Shown: piece by piece, positions 25,083 to 34,456 of the stretch
Layout of the letters: every line of letters starts with the position of its first letter
Position numbering within the stretch: the stretch's first letter is position 1
Assembly (NCBI RefSeq): GCF_002150805.1
Contig: NZ_MTBA01000014.1
Coordinates: 1 to 64,000, forward strand
Reading direction: 5' to 3'
Length of the DNA stretch: 64,000 nucleotides
Origin: Oceanospirillum sanctuarii
GTDB taxonomy: Bacteria; Pseudomonadota; Gammaproteobacteria; Pseudomonadales; Halomonadaceae
Position numbers and translations under genes: made by a program
The notes under the pieces: generated by a model
The model's input: the letters and a program-made list of their open reading frames with translations, nothing else
Database searches by the model: none
What the model was told of the DNA's origin: nothing

Positions 25083-26341
25083 TAAGAAAGCTCAGGCATT
25101 TCGTATCGGTCGTACTCGGTGATATCGCCATTACAGATCATATCGGCCAGATATTTTCCGGAGCCGCAGCCCATGGTCCAGCCAAGGTTATGGCCGCTGT
25201 TGATCCAGAGATTGTCATAACGGGTTTTCCGGATGCAGGGGAGGCCTGATGGTGTAGCGGGTCTTAAGCCTGTCCAGAATCGGGCCTGATCAAAACCACC
25301 GGCTTCAGGGAAGAGGTTTCGGGCGTGCTCCAGAATACGGTCGCAGCGTTTTACGTTCAGTTCACGGGAATAGCCCCCCAATTCACCTGTTCCGGCCACC
25401 CGGAGTTCATTGCCAAGACGACTGAACACCAGTTTATTGGCTTCATCGGTCAGACTAACATTTGGTGCATTTTCCGGGTGTTCCAGTGGTACCGAGATGG
25501 AATACCCCTTAATCGGATAGATGTTCGGCCAGACTTTTAATGGTCGTAGCATTCGGGCTGACCATGGCCCCATACAAACGATCAGGTGATTTGCCGTCAG
25601 GTGACGGTTACCCAGCTCGCCATTGACCCGGACATGGATGCGTCTGCCTTCCCGAACCAGCTGCATAATGTGAGTGTTCATCGCAAATTCAACGCCCATC
25701 TCTTTGCACACCTCAGCCAGCTGCTGGCTGTAGGCGCGGGCATCGCCGGATTCATCGGTTTCGGTATAGGTAGCGCCAACGATTTTTTCGTTACTCAGGC
25801 GGAGAGTCGGCTCAATATTGAGGGCTTCTTCGGTGGAGATGATTCTTCGGTTACAGCCAAAGGCCTGCATCTGCTCAATGCTTTTCTGGCTGACCTCCAT
25901 TGCTCTTTGGCTGCGATACAGGTGCAGCACCCCCAGCCGTTTCTGTTGGTAGTCCAGTTGGTGCTCTTCCTGAACCTGCCGGGTCAGTTGTTGCGAGTAG
26001 GCGGATAAGCGCATCGCTTCAAGAAGGTTGTTGCGCCATTGCCCTGGCGTGCAATGAGCCAGCCAGCTGCCGAGCCAGCGCCATTGCTGAATATCGATAC
26101 CGGGGCGGAACAGAAGAGGCGCATCATCCCGAAGAAGATCCCGAATCACAGAGAAGGGAGCAGAAGGCTTTGCCCAGGGTTCGGCATGGCTGACGGCGAT
26201 CTGTCCTCCATTGGCGTAGGAGGTTTCATTGCCGGGGATAGGCTGACGATCAACTACCAGAACCTTATGCCCCGCTTTGGCGAGCCAATACGCAGTATTG
26301 ACCCCGATAACGCCACTTCCTAATACAATACTGTCGTACAT
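25079..26341 (-). CDS. dadA: D-amino-acid dehydrogenase (DadA-like flavoprotein)
   Basis: This is a 420-aa FAD enzyme of the DadA type, which oxidises D-amino acids to keto acids and ammonia and passes electrons to the quinone pool. The dinucleotide motif GSGVIG occurs near residue 8, and SYANGGQI, ETDESGDARAYSQ, PIKGYSISVPL and the C-terminal SGHNLGWTMGCGSGKYLADM match the family. I choose the ATG at 26341 because GAGGGA precedes it; the first six residues of the longer reading are atypical. The terminator-like hairpin at 26457-26479 belongs to the gene upstream of it. Other DAO-family substrates are possible. Confidence 0.88.
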   Translation of the reverse strand: MYDSIVLGSGVIGVNTAYWLAKAGHKVLVVDRQPIPGNETSYANGGQIAVSHAEPWAKPSAPFSVIRDLLRDDAPLLFRPGIDIQQWRWLGSWLAHCTPGQWRNNLLEAMRLSAYSQQLTRQVQEEHQLDYQQKRLGVLHLYRSQRAMEVSQKSIEQMQAFGCNRRIISTEEALNIEPTLRLSNEKIVGATYTETDESGDARAYSQQLAEVCKEMGVEFAMNTHIMQLVREGRRIHVRVNGELGNRHLTANHLIVCMGPWSARMLRPLKVWPNIYPIKGYSISVPLEHPENAPNVSLTDEANKLVFSRLGNELRVAGTGELGGYSRELNVKRCDRILEHARNLFPEAGGFDQARFWTGLRPATPSGLPCIRKTRYDNLWINSGHNLGWTMGCGSGKYLADMICNGDITEYDRYEMPELSY

Positions 26342-26456
26342 AAGGCTATTCCCTCGCAACGGATAAAATCTCTTGTCTTTTCATCAGTGTAGACGTTTTT
26401 TGGGGAGGTGAAGGGGCGGGTAGAATTCTGTTCTACAGGTTTGAACGGGCATGAAA

Positions 26457-26479
26457 AAGGCCGGATCGAATCCGGCCTT
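26457..26479 (-). terminator. Terminator of the receiver/diguanylate-cyclase operon
   Basis: AAGGCCGGA and TCCGGCCTT form a 9-bp stem with a five-base loop, followed on the minus strand by TTTTTCAT. It is downstream of the PAS-GGDEF gene. Confidence 0.88.
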
Positions 26480-26512
26480 ATCGGAGGGGGGGGAGATACT
26501 CAGATAATCGAA

Positions 26513-27478
26513 TCAGGCGGAATGAATGGTGGTCTGGTTACGACCGTTGCGTTTTGAGCTGTACAAAGCCTGATCTGCCAGTTCCAGCCATTGATTGTAC
26601 TCGGTCATCTCGTTACTGATCTCACAAACCCCAAGGCTTATCGTGAACTGAATCTCCTGACCTTCGTAATTTACCTTGGCCGCTTCCAGAGAGATCCGCA
26701 GGCGTTCTGCCATGATTACGGCTTGCTCGGCATTGGTTTCCGGCAGGATGATACCGAACTCTTCGCCACCGTAACGGCCGGAGATGTCGGTTTCCCGCTG
26801 CAGTTGCATCAGAGTATTGGCAACCAGCTTGATCACTTCGTCACCCGCCTGATGGCCGTAGGTATCGTTCACTTTTTTGAAGTGATCGATATCGAACATC
26901 ACCAGAGAGGAGGCGGTTTGGCTGCGTTTGAAGCGGCGGAACTCCTGATCCAGGCGCTCTTCCCAGTGTCCCCGGTTGTTAAGTCCGGTCAGGCGATCGG
27001 TACGGCTAAGACGGGCCAGCTCCTGATTCGCCTTTTCCAGCTCAATCTTACTAGTGGCGATATCGGTTACGTCATAAATCAGAATCGCCGCATGGGTTAC
27101 GCTCTTGTCCATGCCGGTCAGAGGAATGATAGTGACGTTCTGATACATCTGATCAGACTTACCGGTTAAAGGGCGATAGCTCTTAAATTTGAACAGATGA
27201 GGGCGTTGCTCCCAGGTCGAGTACGCGCGACTGTCCAGTGTAAATACTGATTCCAGCTTTCGGGTCAGCCATTGCTCGGGCAGTTCCGGAAACAGGCCAA
27301 AAATATTACTGCCACGGGCGCGGGAGGTGCGAACGCCACTGTGGTTTTCCATAAAACCGTTCCAGAGCTGGATATCAAAGGCTTTATCAACCACCACCAG
27401 ACCCACATCGACCGTTTGCAGCATCTGCATCAGCCAATGCAGGCGGGACATATCCAGTTCCTGATTGTCATTCATCAT
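26513..27478 (-). CDS. PAS-GGDEF diguanylate cyclase
   Basis: This is a 321-aa cytoplasmic protein that should make cyclic-di-GMP from GTP. A PAS-like sensor occupies about residues 10-130 (VDVGLVVVDKAFDIQLWN), followed by a short helix and a GGDEF domain at about 155-318. The active-site loop is GGEEF and the inhibitory I-site RETD sits five residues before it, so product feedback is expected. The start codon overlaps the stop of the upstream receiver gene as ATGA, a sign of translational coupling; reading further upstream would only enter that gene. Context makes it the likely output of the receiver/CheC-like protein. Confidence 0.92.
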   Translation of the reverse strand: MMNDNQELDMSRLHWLMQMLQTVDVGLVVVDKAFDIQLWNGFMENHSGVRTSRARGSNIFGLFPELPEQWLTRKLESVFTLDSRAYSTWEQRPHLFKFKSYRPLTGKSDQMYQNVTIIPLTGMDKSVTHAAILIYDVTDIATSKIELEKANQELARLSRTDRLTGLNNRGHWEERLDQEFRRFKRSQTASSLVMFDIDHFKKVNDTYGHQAGDEVIKLVANTLMQLQRETDISGRYGGEEFGIILPETNAEQAVIMAERLRISLEAAKVNYEGQEIQFTISLGVCEISNEMTEYNQWLELADQALYSSKRNGRNQTTIHSA

Positions 27479-28476
27479 TTCAGATACCCCGCGCGTTCTG
27501 TCAAGGCTGGTAAAGAGTCTTCCGTCAGCACAAGGATAAGGTCGCATTCAACCTGATGATCCGGGATACCGTAGTCAATTTCGATGGCCAGTACTTTCTG
27601 ATCTTTCGCTGAGGTTCCCAGAAGCGGAGGCAGGGCTTTTTTCTGCCCCAGAATAACCGGGTGACTGTAGCTGAATTCAATGTCCAGCTGTTCAGCAATT
27701 CCTTTCAGACAGGCGCCGATCAGAATGCCGGACAAGTCCATCAGAACTTCAAGATCGTTATTACTGGTACCGCCTGAGGTCATTTGGTCGTATTGCATCA
27801 GACGGGTCATATGAGGAAAACTTTCGTCGCCCACCAGCAGAATCGCTTCACCGGCGATGCCGGAGCCATTAAAACCCTGTGACACCCCTGACAGCGAGAT
27901 AGCGTCTTTGGAGGCAAGCACAGATTTCAGGTCGCGATAGGACTTCAGGTGGACTTTGGGCACCGGTAGATGGATAAAGGTGTTCAACAAACCTGCCAGC
28001 AGGCTACCAGCTTGTCCCATAGAGACATTGACCACTTCCTGAATCAGATCGGTCAGAGCCACTTCTTCATCGAAGCGCGCCAGTTCTGATGCGGTTCGAG
28101 GAACGGAGCTACTGATAATGCCGTACTGAACCAGAATCTCGGTGATCTTTTCGGTGGTGACCGGCTTTTTGATGAAATCCAGTGCGCCCAGAGCCATTAC
28201 CCGTTTGTGGGCTTCCGGCTGAATATCACCGGAGACTACCAGCACCATAGTGGGCAGATCTTCTTTACGGATAGCTTCCAGAACGGCATAGCCATCCATG
28301 ACGGGCATGTTCAGGTCGAGAAAGAGAATATCAGCTTTACCGGCTTTGATGGCTTCAATCGCTTCTTCGCCATGGTTGGCGAAGCTGATTTCAACATCCC
28401 AGCCGCCGGGCAGGGCGCGGGCCATCTGCTTGCGGGCGAAGCTTGAATCATCACATATGACGATGGGGGTAGTCAT
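27475..28476 (-). CDS. Response regulator with CheC/CheX-like C-terminal domain
   Basis: This is a 333-aa protein. The receiver domain covers about residues 4-120, with acidic residues at 9-10 and the phosphorylated Asp54 in LFLDLNMPVMDG. The C-terminal part (about 150-333) resembles CheC/CheX-like phosphatase domains (EEVALTDLIQEVVNVSMGQAG, then NNDLEVLMDLSGILIGACLKGI), which act on phosphorylated receivers. The product may therefore sense and dephosphorylate signals while controlling the overlapping diguanylate cyclase. The phosphatase pattern is inferred, and its activity cannot be read here. An AGGATC-like site precedes the ATG. Confidence 0.85.
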   Translation of the reverse strand: MTTPIVICDDSSFARKQMARALPGGWDVEISFANHGEEAIEAIKAGKADILFLDLNMPVMDGYAVLEAIRKEDLPTMVLVVSGDIQPEAHKRVMALGALDFIKKPVTTEKITEILVQYGIISSSVPRTASELARFDEEVALTDLIQEVVNVSMGQAGSLLAGLLNTFIHLPVPKVHLKSYRDLKSVLASKDAISLSGVSQGFNGSGIAGEAILLVGDESFPHMTRLMQYDQMTSGGTSNNDLEVLMDLSGILIGACLKGIAEQLDIEFSYSHPVILGQKKALPPLLGTSAKDQKVLAIEIDYGIPDHQVECDLILVLTEDSLPALTERAGYLK

Positions 28477-28803
28477 CAGCGGTACAGATCCTTTAGCTGT
28501 TGCATTAAACCCTCAGGTTTAGTTTATAGACCGGTTCAGCGTGCGGTGCAGACCAGTTCTTGTTTTGTTTACAAAATGATACATATCTTCTGCATCTAAC
28601 AATAGAGCCTAACAGAAAAAAAAGCGCTGTGTGAAAAGAGTGTTACAAAATGGCGCGCTTTGTCACAAAATGTAGGCTGTTATTGTTTTTCTGTTGGCGG
28701 AGGATAACCTGCAAGAAAAATAAGGGTATAGTGCCCAAAAAGATGTTGTTTTTATTCATTTTTTCCAGAGTTAGCTCTTTTTATATTTTAGGTCGACCTA
28801 ATA
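28477..28803. other. Intergenic region between divergent signalling genes
   Basis: This 327-base AT-rich gap separates the receiver gene (minus) from a GGDEF gene (plus). It should hold both promoters. I see no gene, and no repeat that stands out. Confidence 0.6.
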
Positions 28804-29976
28804 ATGCGTGACAAATCTATTCTGACCGATATCGACTCATTGACGATGTCGCAGCGGCTTCGTTTTTTGTTTGAGCAGATCCGGGGTTATGAACTGCTTG
28901 GTAGCCGCGAACATCCGGCCGACTTCAATCTGGTACGGGCAGAATATATCAATACCCGCGTACGTTTTCTGGCGCTGCTGTTTTCTGTGCTGACGCCGCT
29001 GTGGATACCCGTGGACTATTTCATTCTGCCTGAGAGTGACTTTGGCATGATGGTAATAGCCCGTATGCTCTTCTCTCTGTCGCTGCTGGCGCTCTGGGTT
29101 AAGGCTTCTTATGTCTTCTCGTTAGGCCATGCCCGTTTTCGGCTGGTGGTGCTGATGGTGATGCCGGCACTTTTCCACCTCTCGACCCAGTTTATTCTCG
29201 GCAATCACCTCGATGATGAGCGGCTGGCCTCTTATACCTTCCTGCCGTTTCTGATTATTGCGATTCACTGTGTTTTCCCTCTGACCCTGAAAGAGGGCTG
29301 CCTCCTCGCGTTCTTTACCATCTTTACGTTGTCTCTGGACGAAGTGGTTCAGCATCAGGTGTTTACCCTCACTTCGCTGAATAACCTCTGGTTGCTGGCC
29401 GTGATTATGGGAATTGCTATCTGGGCGCAGTTGTCACAGCTGCACATGCAGCTGAAACTGTTTGAGCAGGCAACAACCGATGCCCTCACAGGTCTGCTGA
29501 CCCGGCGTTCTTTTATGACTCAGGCGGAGTCTGAACTCAGCCGTGCTGAACGCTATAACCGCACACTTTCCATTGCCCTGATCGATCTGGATCACTTCAA
29601 AGCGGTGAACGATACCTTTGGTCATCAGGGGGGGGACAAGGTGCTTATCTCCTTTGCCAAACAGCTCAAAGATGCGTTAAGGACCACGGATATTATCGGC
29701 CGTTATGGTGGCGAGGAGTTTATTATTGTTTTGCCCGAAACACCTGTAGAAGAAGCACGAAAAGTGATACAGCGGGTGCTGGATACTTGCCGCGAGACTG
29801 TGATCAGCCATGACAATAAAGAGATTCGCTTTACTGCCAGTGCAGGCTTAGGAGAGGTCCTGGTAGATGTGCAGTCCTCAATCCATTACGTCGATCAGGC
29901 GCTTTATAAAGCCAAAGAGGACGGGCGGGACAGGATTGTTCTGGCTGCCGGTGAACGTGAGTTGCTGGCTGAATAG
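28804..29976 (+). CDS. Six-helix membrane diguanylate cyclase
   Basis: This is a 390-aa inner-membrane protein. About six hydrophobic helices span residues 53-212 and should act as a membrane sensor; I cannot match this part to a named MASE domain. The GGDEF domain follows (about 222-385) with GGEEF, and an I-site RTTD five residues before it. The catalytic preamble IDLDHFKAVNDTFGH is intact, so the protein is likely an active diguanylate cyclase with feedback inhibition. It is a single gene ahead of the terminator at 30019-30046. The ribosome site is weak (TAGGTCGACCTAATA). Confidence 0.92.
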   Translation: MRDKSILTDIDSLTMSQRLRFLFEQIRGYELLGSREHPADFNLVRAEYINTRVRFLALLFSVLTPLWIPVDYFILPESDFGMMVIARMLFSLSLLALWVKASYVFSLGHARFRLVVLMVMPALFHLSTQFILGNHLDDERLASYTFLPFLIIAIHCVFPLTLKEGCLLAFFTIFTLSLDEVVQHQVFTLTSLNNLWLLAVIMGIAIWAQLSQLHMQLKLFEQATTDALTGLLTRRSFMTQAESELSRAERYNRTLSIALIDLDHFKAVNDTFGHQGGDKVLISFAKQLKDALRTTDIIGRYGGEEFIIVLPETPVEEARKVIQRVLDTCRETVISHDNKEIRFTASAGLGEVLVDVQSSIHYVDQALYKAKEDGRDRIVLAAGERELLAE

Positions 29977-30018
29977 CGCATAAAACACATCAGAACCCGG
30001 TCATTAGCACCAAAAAGT

Positions 30019-30046
30019 AAGGCTGCATCACTGCAGCCTTCTTTGT
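30019..30046. terminator. Terminator between two GGDEF genes
   Basis: AAGGCTGCA and TGCAGCCTT form a 9-bp stem with a four-base loop followed by CTTTGTTT. It lies between convergent diguanylate cyclase genes. Confidence 0.75.
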
Positions 30047-30086
30047 TTCTGTTTTCTGATTATTCGATGCAGCATCATTGAAATTC

Positions 30087-31388
30087 TCAGGATGCTTTAG
30101 CAGCCTTGCGGGCTCGTTTCTCATGGTACATCGCGTGATCCGCCTGCAGCAGGAGTTCATCTGTTGTGGTCGCATCGGTGGGGTAGGTGGCATACCCCAC
30201 GCTTGCTTCAAGGTGAAGGTTTACCACGCCGAGATTTGCGCGTTTTTCGTTGAGCGCATCCGTCAGGCGTCGTTTGATCGCCAATGCACCGCTGATATCA
30301 GTATTGGTCAGCACCACAACAAACTCATCGCCCCCTAACCGGATCACCAGATCTTCCGGTTTGACTCTGTGCTTCAGAACCGAAGCAAAAAACACCAGAG
30401 CCAGATCGCCCGCCTCATGGCCGTAGGTGTCATTGATTGCCTTAAAACGATCCAGATCAATCAGCATCAGTGTCAGTGGTTGCTCGGTACTGCGGCTTTT
30501 ACGGATCAGATTAGGCATCTGTTCGTTAAAGTAGCGACGGTTAAAGAGACCAGTCAGAGCATCGGTATAGGAATGCTCCCGCAACTGATCGTGATAGTCC
30601 TCAAGCTCCTGTGCCAGCTGATTAAAGCTCTGAGCCAGCTGAAAGGGTTCGCGCAGCTGAAACTGATCGGAGTTAATCCGGTTCACACTCAGATCATCTT
30701 TGATCGCGTCCCGTATCTGATAGGAAAGATCCTTCATGGGGCGCACGATTCTGAGGCGAAGAATAAAAAACAGAGCACTGCAGAGCAGAACCACGATAGT
30801 CAGCGTAGTGGCGATATAGACGTTAAAGGTATGAGACAGTGGAACCTGCATCGGCTGGTCGCTGAAGCGCAGATCAATCACGCCGTGAATCGCACCGGAA
30901 TAAGAGTTTACGTGGCAGGAGAGGCAAGCTTCGGTCGCTCTGATGACATACAGATATCTCAGCTGGTTATCCTGATGGATAATTTGAGTTTGACCGGTGC
31001 GCATCACCTCTGCCAGTTGCGGATCAGCATTAACCAGCTCCTGACTGGCATCAGTTGCGCCGAATTGATCTTCGATGATTTTGCTGCGTACCAGAAGCAC
31101 CTGTTTTTCCTGGCGGCTCAACTCGAGTGAATGGATAAAGTAATCCATATCCTGCTTCGTCCAGCCCTGTAGCATTCCCTGCCAGAGTGCTTTAAAGATG
31201 ATCTCTGCCTGTTGTTCAGCCTGGGTAGTAGCCAGCTCCTGAATGGTTTGTTTTTTCAGATAATTGGACAGGAGGAAATTAAAGAGCACGCCAGTCAGGG
31301 TGACACTGATAAAGGTGTAGAGCAGAGTCTTGTAGGTTGAAGTCTTATGGTAGGCAGCGGGCAGCTGCAGGCCATCGGGCTGCGTCAT
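30087..31388 (-). CDS. Diguanylate cyclase with periplasmic CxxCH (haem) sensor, HAMP and GGDEF
   Basis: This is a 433-aa inner-membrane protein. Helix one is at about 22-41 and helix two at about 189-211. Between them lies a periplasmic sensor that ends in ATEACLSCH, a CxxCH motif at 155-159, the site for covalent haem c attachment, as in Tll0287-like (DUF3365) sensors. A HAMP linker follows (about 211-265) and then a GGDEF domain with an intact GGDEF at 352-356. The I-site is degenerate (KPED, Lys for Arg), so feedback inhibition may be lost. Redox state or a gas ligand such as NO or O2 is a plausible signal; that is inference. It reads toward the gene at 28804 and is not in an operon. Confidence 0.9.
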   Translation of the reverse strand: MTQPDGLQLPAAYHKTSTYKTLLYTFISVTLTGVLFNFLLSNYLKKQTIQELATTQAEQQAEIIFKALWQGMLQGWTKQDMDYFIHSLELSRQEKQVLLVRSKIIEDQFGATDASQELVNADPQLAEVMRTGQTQIIHQDNQLRYLYVIRATEACLSCHVNSYSGAIHGVIDLRFSDQPMQVPLSHTFNVYIATTLTIVVLLCSALFFILRLRIVRPMKDLSYQIRDAIKDDLSVNRINSDQFQLREPFQLAQSFNQLAQELEDYHDQLREHSYTDALTGLFNRRYFNEQMPNLIRKSRSTEQPLTLMLIDLDRFKAINDTYGHEAGDLALVFFASVLKHRVKPEDLVIRLGGDEFVVVLTNTDISGALAIKRRLTDALNEKRANLGVVNLHLEASVGYATYPTDATTTDELLLQADHAMYHEKRARKAAKAS

Positions 31389-31795
31389 AGCGGCAAGTCC
31401 ATTGTTCTTGTGTGGGGATTAATAAGTATAACTTTTACACGTTAATCATGAAATTAAATAAAGGTTATAACGGGCTGCGCTATTAGTATAAGTATGTGCT
31501 TAAGTTGTTCGGTTTTATTAGCTTGTAGCAGAGTTTAGTTATGGTTTGGAGGGCGATTGAGCGACCGATTTTAGCCCGGTTCAGTGAGGACAACGGATTA
31601 GAGCGGAGACTCTTGGTATTACGTGTTAGAATCGCCGCCGCTGCGGATTCGGATTAGCCGGGGCGGTTGTACAGAAGTCAGGATTGTCAGGTTAAGCGCC
31701 CCTCCAAAACAGATAGGCTTAACCGCTAGCTGTGCAGCCAGTTACTTTGGATTTGATCTCGTATTAATTGCGATTTCACGCTAGCCGGAATACTC
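31389..31795. other. Long leader upstream of queE
   Basis: This 407-base gap has no protein-coding gene that I can support. Its left part should contain the promoter of the haem-type GGDEF gene and its right part that of queE-queD. GC-rich blocks near 31632-31667 (CGCCGCCGCTGCGG, GCCGGGGCGG) and 31694-31720 could fold, but I cannot fit them to a preQ1 riboswitch or another known class. Confidence 0.5.
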
Positions 31796-32461
31796 ATGTA
31801 CAGCATTAAAGAGATGTTTTACTCCCTGCAGGGAGAGGGTGCCCATGCGGGACGCCCTGCAATCTTCTGCCGCTTCACCGGATGTAATCTTTGGTCCGGA
31901 CGGGAAGTTGACCGTTCAAAAGCACAGTGTAATTTCTGCGATACTGACTTTGTCGGCACCGATGGCAATCTTGGTGGCAAATACCCTGAGCCCGCTGATG
32001 TGATCAAAGCACTGCTTTCACTCTGGCCTGAAGATAGCGGTGTCGCACCCTATGTCGTTTGCACCGGTGGTGAGCCACTTTTACAGTTGGATGAAGCCCT
32101 GATCGATGCGCTGCACGATGCCGGTTTTATTATCGCTCTGGAAACCAACGGTACGCTGCCACTGCCCAAGCCGATCGATTGGGTGTGCGTCAGCCCTAAA
32201 GGTCAGTCTGAACTGGTTTTGAAACAAGGCGACGAGCTGAAGTTGGTTTACCCTCAGGAAGGGCTGACACCGGAACAATTTACCGGCCTTAGTTTCAGAC
32301 ACTTCTATCTGCAGCCTTGCGATACCTCCTGCCTGACAGATACCCAACGTCAGAATTTATTAGCTGCCGACACAGCAGAACAGGCCACCGTTAACTATTG
32401 TTTAAACCATCCTCAATGGCGGCTTAGCCTTCAGACCCACAAGCTATTAGGAATCGAATAA
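31796..32461 (+). CDS. queE: 7-carboxy-7-deazaguanine synthase QueE
   Basis: This is a 221-aa radical SAM enzyme that converts 6-carboxytetrahydropterin to 7-carboxy-7-deazaguanine in queuosine synthesis. The cluster ligands have the CX14CX2C spacing of one QueE type (the Cys of TGCNLW, then QCNFC), rather than CxxxCxxC. The N-terminus [24 protein letters not shown] and [11 protein letters not shown] are typical. It is one base upstream of queD on the same strand, so both steps are co-expressed. QueC and QueF are not in this window. Confidence 0.95.
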   Translation: MYSIKEMFYSLQGEGAHAGRPAIFCRFTGCNLWSGREVDRSKAQCNFCDTDFVGTDGNLGGKYPEPADVIKALLSLWPEDSGVAPYVVCTGGEPLLQLDEALIDALHDAGFIIALETNGTLPLPKPIDWVCVSPKGQSELVLKQGDELKLVYPQEGLTPEQFTGLSFRHFYLQPCDTSCLTDTQRQNLLAADTAEQATVNYCLNHPQWRLSLQTHKLLGIE

Positions 32462-32462
32462 C

Positions 32463-32819
32463 GTGGAAATCTATAAAGACTTTACCTTTGAAGCGGCGCA
32501 TCTGCTGCCAAATGTTCCGGATGGCCATAAATGCGGTCGTCTGCACGGACATTCGTTTTTTATCCGTATTGTGGTGAGCGGTGAGGTAGATCCCCATACC
32601 GGTTGGATTATCGACTTTGGCGACATCAAAAAGGCGTTCAAGCCGATCTATGACCGTCTGGACCACTACTATCTGAACGATATCGCAGGTCTTGAAAACC
32701 CAACCAGTGAAAATCTGGCGAAATGGGTCTGGAAAGAACTTAAGCCGTTGCTGCCGGAACTGAGTCGTATCGAGATTAAAGAAACCTGCACTTCCGGCTG
32801 TATCTATATCGGTGACTAA
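32463..32819 (+). CDS. queD: 6-carboxytetrahydropterin synthase QueD
   Basis: This is a 118-aa enzyme of the 6-pyruvoyl-tetrahydropterin synthase fold. It makes 6-carboxy-5,6,7,8-tetrahydropterin from dihydroneopterin triphosphate. Visible catalytic features are FEAAHLLPN, the Cys of [20 protein letters not shown] and LDHYYLND, plus the C-terminal ETCTSGC. A GTG start at 32463, one base after the queE stop, gives [13 protein letters not shown], the normal N-terminus. A terminator follows at 32850-32888, so queE-queD form a two-gene operon. Confidence 0.95.
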   Translation: MEIYKDFTFEAAHLLPNVPDGHKCGRLHGHSFFIRIVVSGEVDPHTGWIIDFGDIKKAFKPIYDRLDHYYLNDIAGLENPTSENLAKWVWKELKPLLPELSRIEIKETCTSGCIYIGD

Positions 32820-32849
32820 GCTTTAGAAACCGGGATTCGGTACGGTATA

Positions 32850-32888
32850 AAAAAGCCCCTGAGATCACAACCGATCACAGGGGCTTTT
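32850..32888. terminator. Terminator after queD
   Basis: AAAAGCCCCTG and CAGGGGCTTTT form an 11-bp stem with flanking A and T runs on both strands. It also serves the convergent CHASE-GGDEF gene. Confidence 0.92.
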
Positions 32889-32908
32889 GCGTATGGGGGG
32901 CAGAACTC

Positions 32909-34447
32909 TCAGGACGGGTTTGTTTTATCGCCTGCATTGTCGGCGTTATTTGAGCCGTTGTTCGTCACGCCATTGGGCTTTTCATCCGTTTCTATATCCA
33001 TCTCTTCATTCTCCCCAGTACCTTCCTTTGCGGTTCCGAATGGGGAGGTCTGGGCAAAGTAATGACGGGCTTTGCCATTTTGTTTAGCTAGTCGCATCGC
33101 CTGATCCGCACTGTGCAGCGCCTGATTGGGACCGGAGTCGCCCGGGTGAATCAGCGTAATACCAATCGATGCCGTTACTGGATAAAGGTCAGAGATACCG
33201 GCTACCGGCAAAGCAATATTGTTCAGGATCTTATCTGCCACCATTGCGGCTTCATCCTGACTGCTGATATTGCGGATCAGAACCGCAAACTCATCTCCAC
33301 CAATGCGGGCAGCGATATCACTTTCCCGGGTCAGAGCGCATAGCTTCTTAGCGGTGTTTTTTAGAAATTCATCCCCTTTGCCGGAGCCCAAACGCTCGTT
33401 AATGGTGCGGAAGTTATCCAGATCGACTACCAGAAGCGCTGCAATTGAGGGTTTCTGATCCATCTCTTTCTGTAGCGCTTCAAGGGATGATGAAAGACTT
33501 TGACGATTGCAAAGATCTGTCAGAGGGTCTGTATAGGATTGCTGGCCGAGCTGTTTTTTCAGGCCGCTGATCTGCATGCGCAGATATTCCGGCTGTCTCA
33601 GTAAGTAAAAACTGATCAGGTAGCTGGTCAGAGCGGCAACGGATAAAAGAATTAGCGACAGCAGGAAGTTATGGGGGCTGCTGTGTTCCGACAGGCCGAT
33701 TTTAAGGATCCAGAAACCGTTAGGAACCTGAATACTCTCCTGATGCCAGAAATCCCCAAGCTGACTGGCTGAAGCCTGAATCATTTTTGTTTTACCCGTA
33801 CCTATCTCCTTAAAAGAGAGTTCATAGGCGTAGCCCTGTTTTTCCAGTTCATCAAAGCGAGCGACCTTAAGCAGTTCTTCAAGATGAATCAGGGCAGAGG
33901 CAAAGCCCCAGAAGTTTTCCTGACGACCATCTTCCACAAAAACAGGTTGGCGACCAATAACTGCAACGCCACCCTGAATCAGTTCAAATGGACCAGCCAG
34001 TGTGGTTTTTCGGGTGCTGATCGCTTTGCGTGCCTCATCCCGGCGGCGGTCATCTTTAAGAATATTATGACCAATGGCCCGTTCATTACCGGCAAGAGGG
34101 TAAATATCGGTGATGATGCCATTAGGTGCGAGCTGGATATTGCCGACACCTGGGGTTGTGGCCAGAATTTCCGGGGCGTATTCATGAAAGCCGATGCGAC
34201 TGCCATTGTTCAGGCGGATCTGAACCTCCAGCATTCGGGTTGCCATCAGGGTTAACGCCAGATGCTGTTCAATCGCATCTGATTTTGAGGACACAAGTGC
34301 TGTCAGCTTAAGATCTTCACTGAGTTCATCGGCTTCGTTATGCAGTTGTACCCAAAATAAGCCAATCAGAAAAACACCGCATGCAATCAGCAGTGCCAGC
34401 AGGTTAACCCGCAGGGTTTGTGTTTTTGAGAGTTTCTCAACGGTCAT
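32909..34447 (-). CDS. CHASE-domain diguanylate cyclase
   Basis: This is a 512-aa inner-membrane protein. Helices at about 14-33 and 259-279 flank a periplasmic CHASE-type sensor, recognised by TPGVGNIQLAPNGIITDIYP and TLAGPFELIQGG. The cytoplasmic GGDEF domain (about 300-470) has GGDEF and the I-site RESD five residues before it. The last 40 residues are an acidic, Asn/Asp-rich tail, likely disordered. It should be an active cyclase responding to a small periplasmic ligand. It is nine bases downstream of the GAF-GGDEF-EAL gene, so synthesis and breakdown of c-di-GMP are probably co-transcribed. Confidence 0.92.
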   Translation of the reverse strand: MTVEKLSKTQTLRVNLLALLIACGVFLIGLFWVQLHNEADELSEDLKLTALVSSKSDAIEQHLALTLMATRMLEVQIRLNNGSRIGFHEYAPEILATTPGVGNIQLAPNGIITDIYPLAGNERAIGHNILKDDRRRDEARKAISTRKTTLAGPFELIQGGVAVIGRQPVFVEDGRQENFWGFASALIHLEELLKVARFDELEKQGYAYELSFKEIGTGKTKMIQASASQLGDFWHQESIQVPNGFWILKIGLSEHSSPHNFLLSLILLSVAALTSYLISFYLLRQPEYLRMQISGLKKQLGQQSYTDPLTDLCNRQSLSSSLEALQKEMDQKPSIAALLVVDLDNFRTINERLGSGKGDEFLKNTAKKLCALTRESDIAARIGGDEFAVLIRNISSQDEAAMVADKILNNIALPVAGISDLYPVTASIGITLIHPGDSGPNQALHSADQAMRLAKQNGKARHYFAQTSPFGTAKEGTGENEEMDIETDEKPNGVTNNGSNNADNAGDKTNPS

Positions 34448-34456
34448 GATTCCCCG

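Noticed and set aside
31389-31795. preQ1 riboswitch ahead of queE
   Set aside because: Position is attractive, but I could not find a preQ1-I-like short H-type pseudoknot pattern in the leader; kept only as an open leader.
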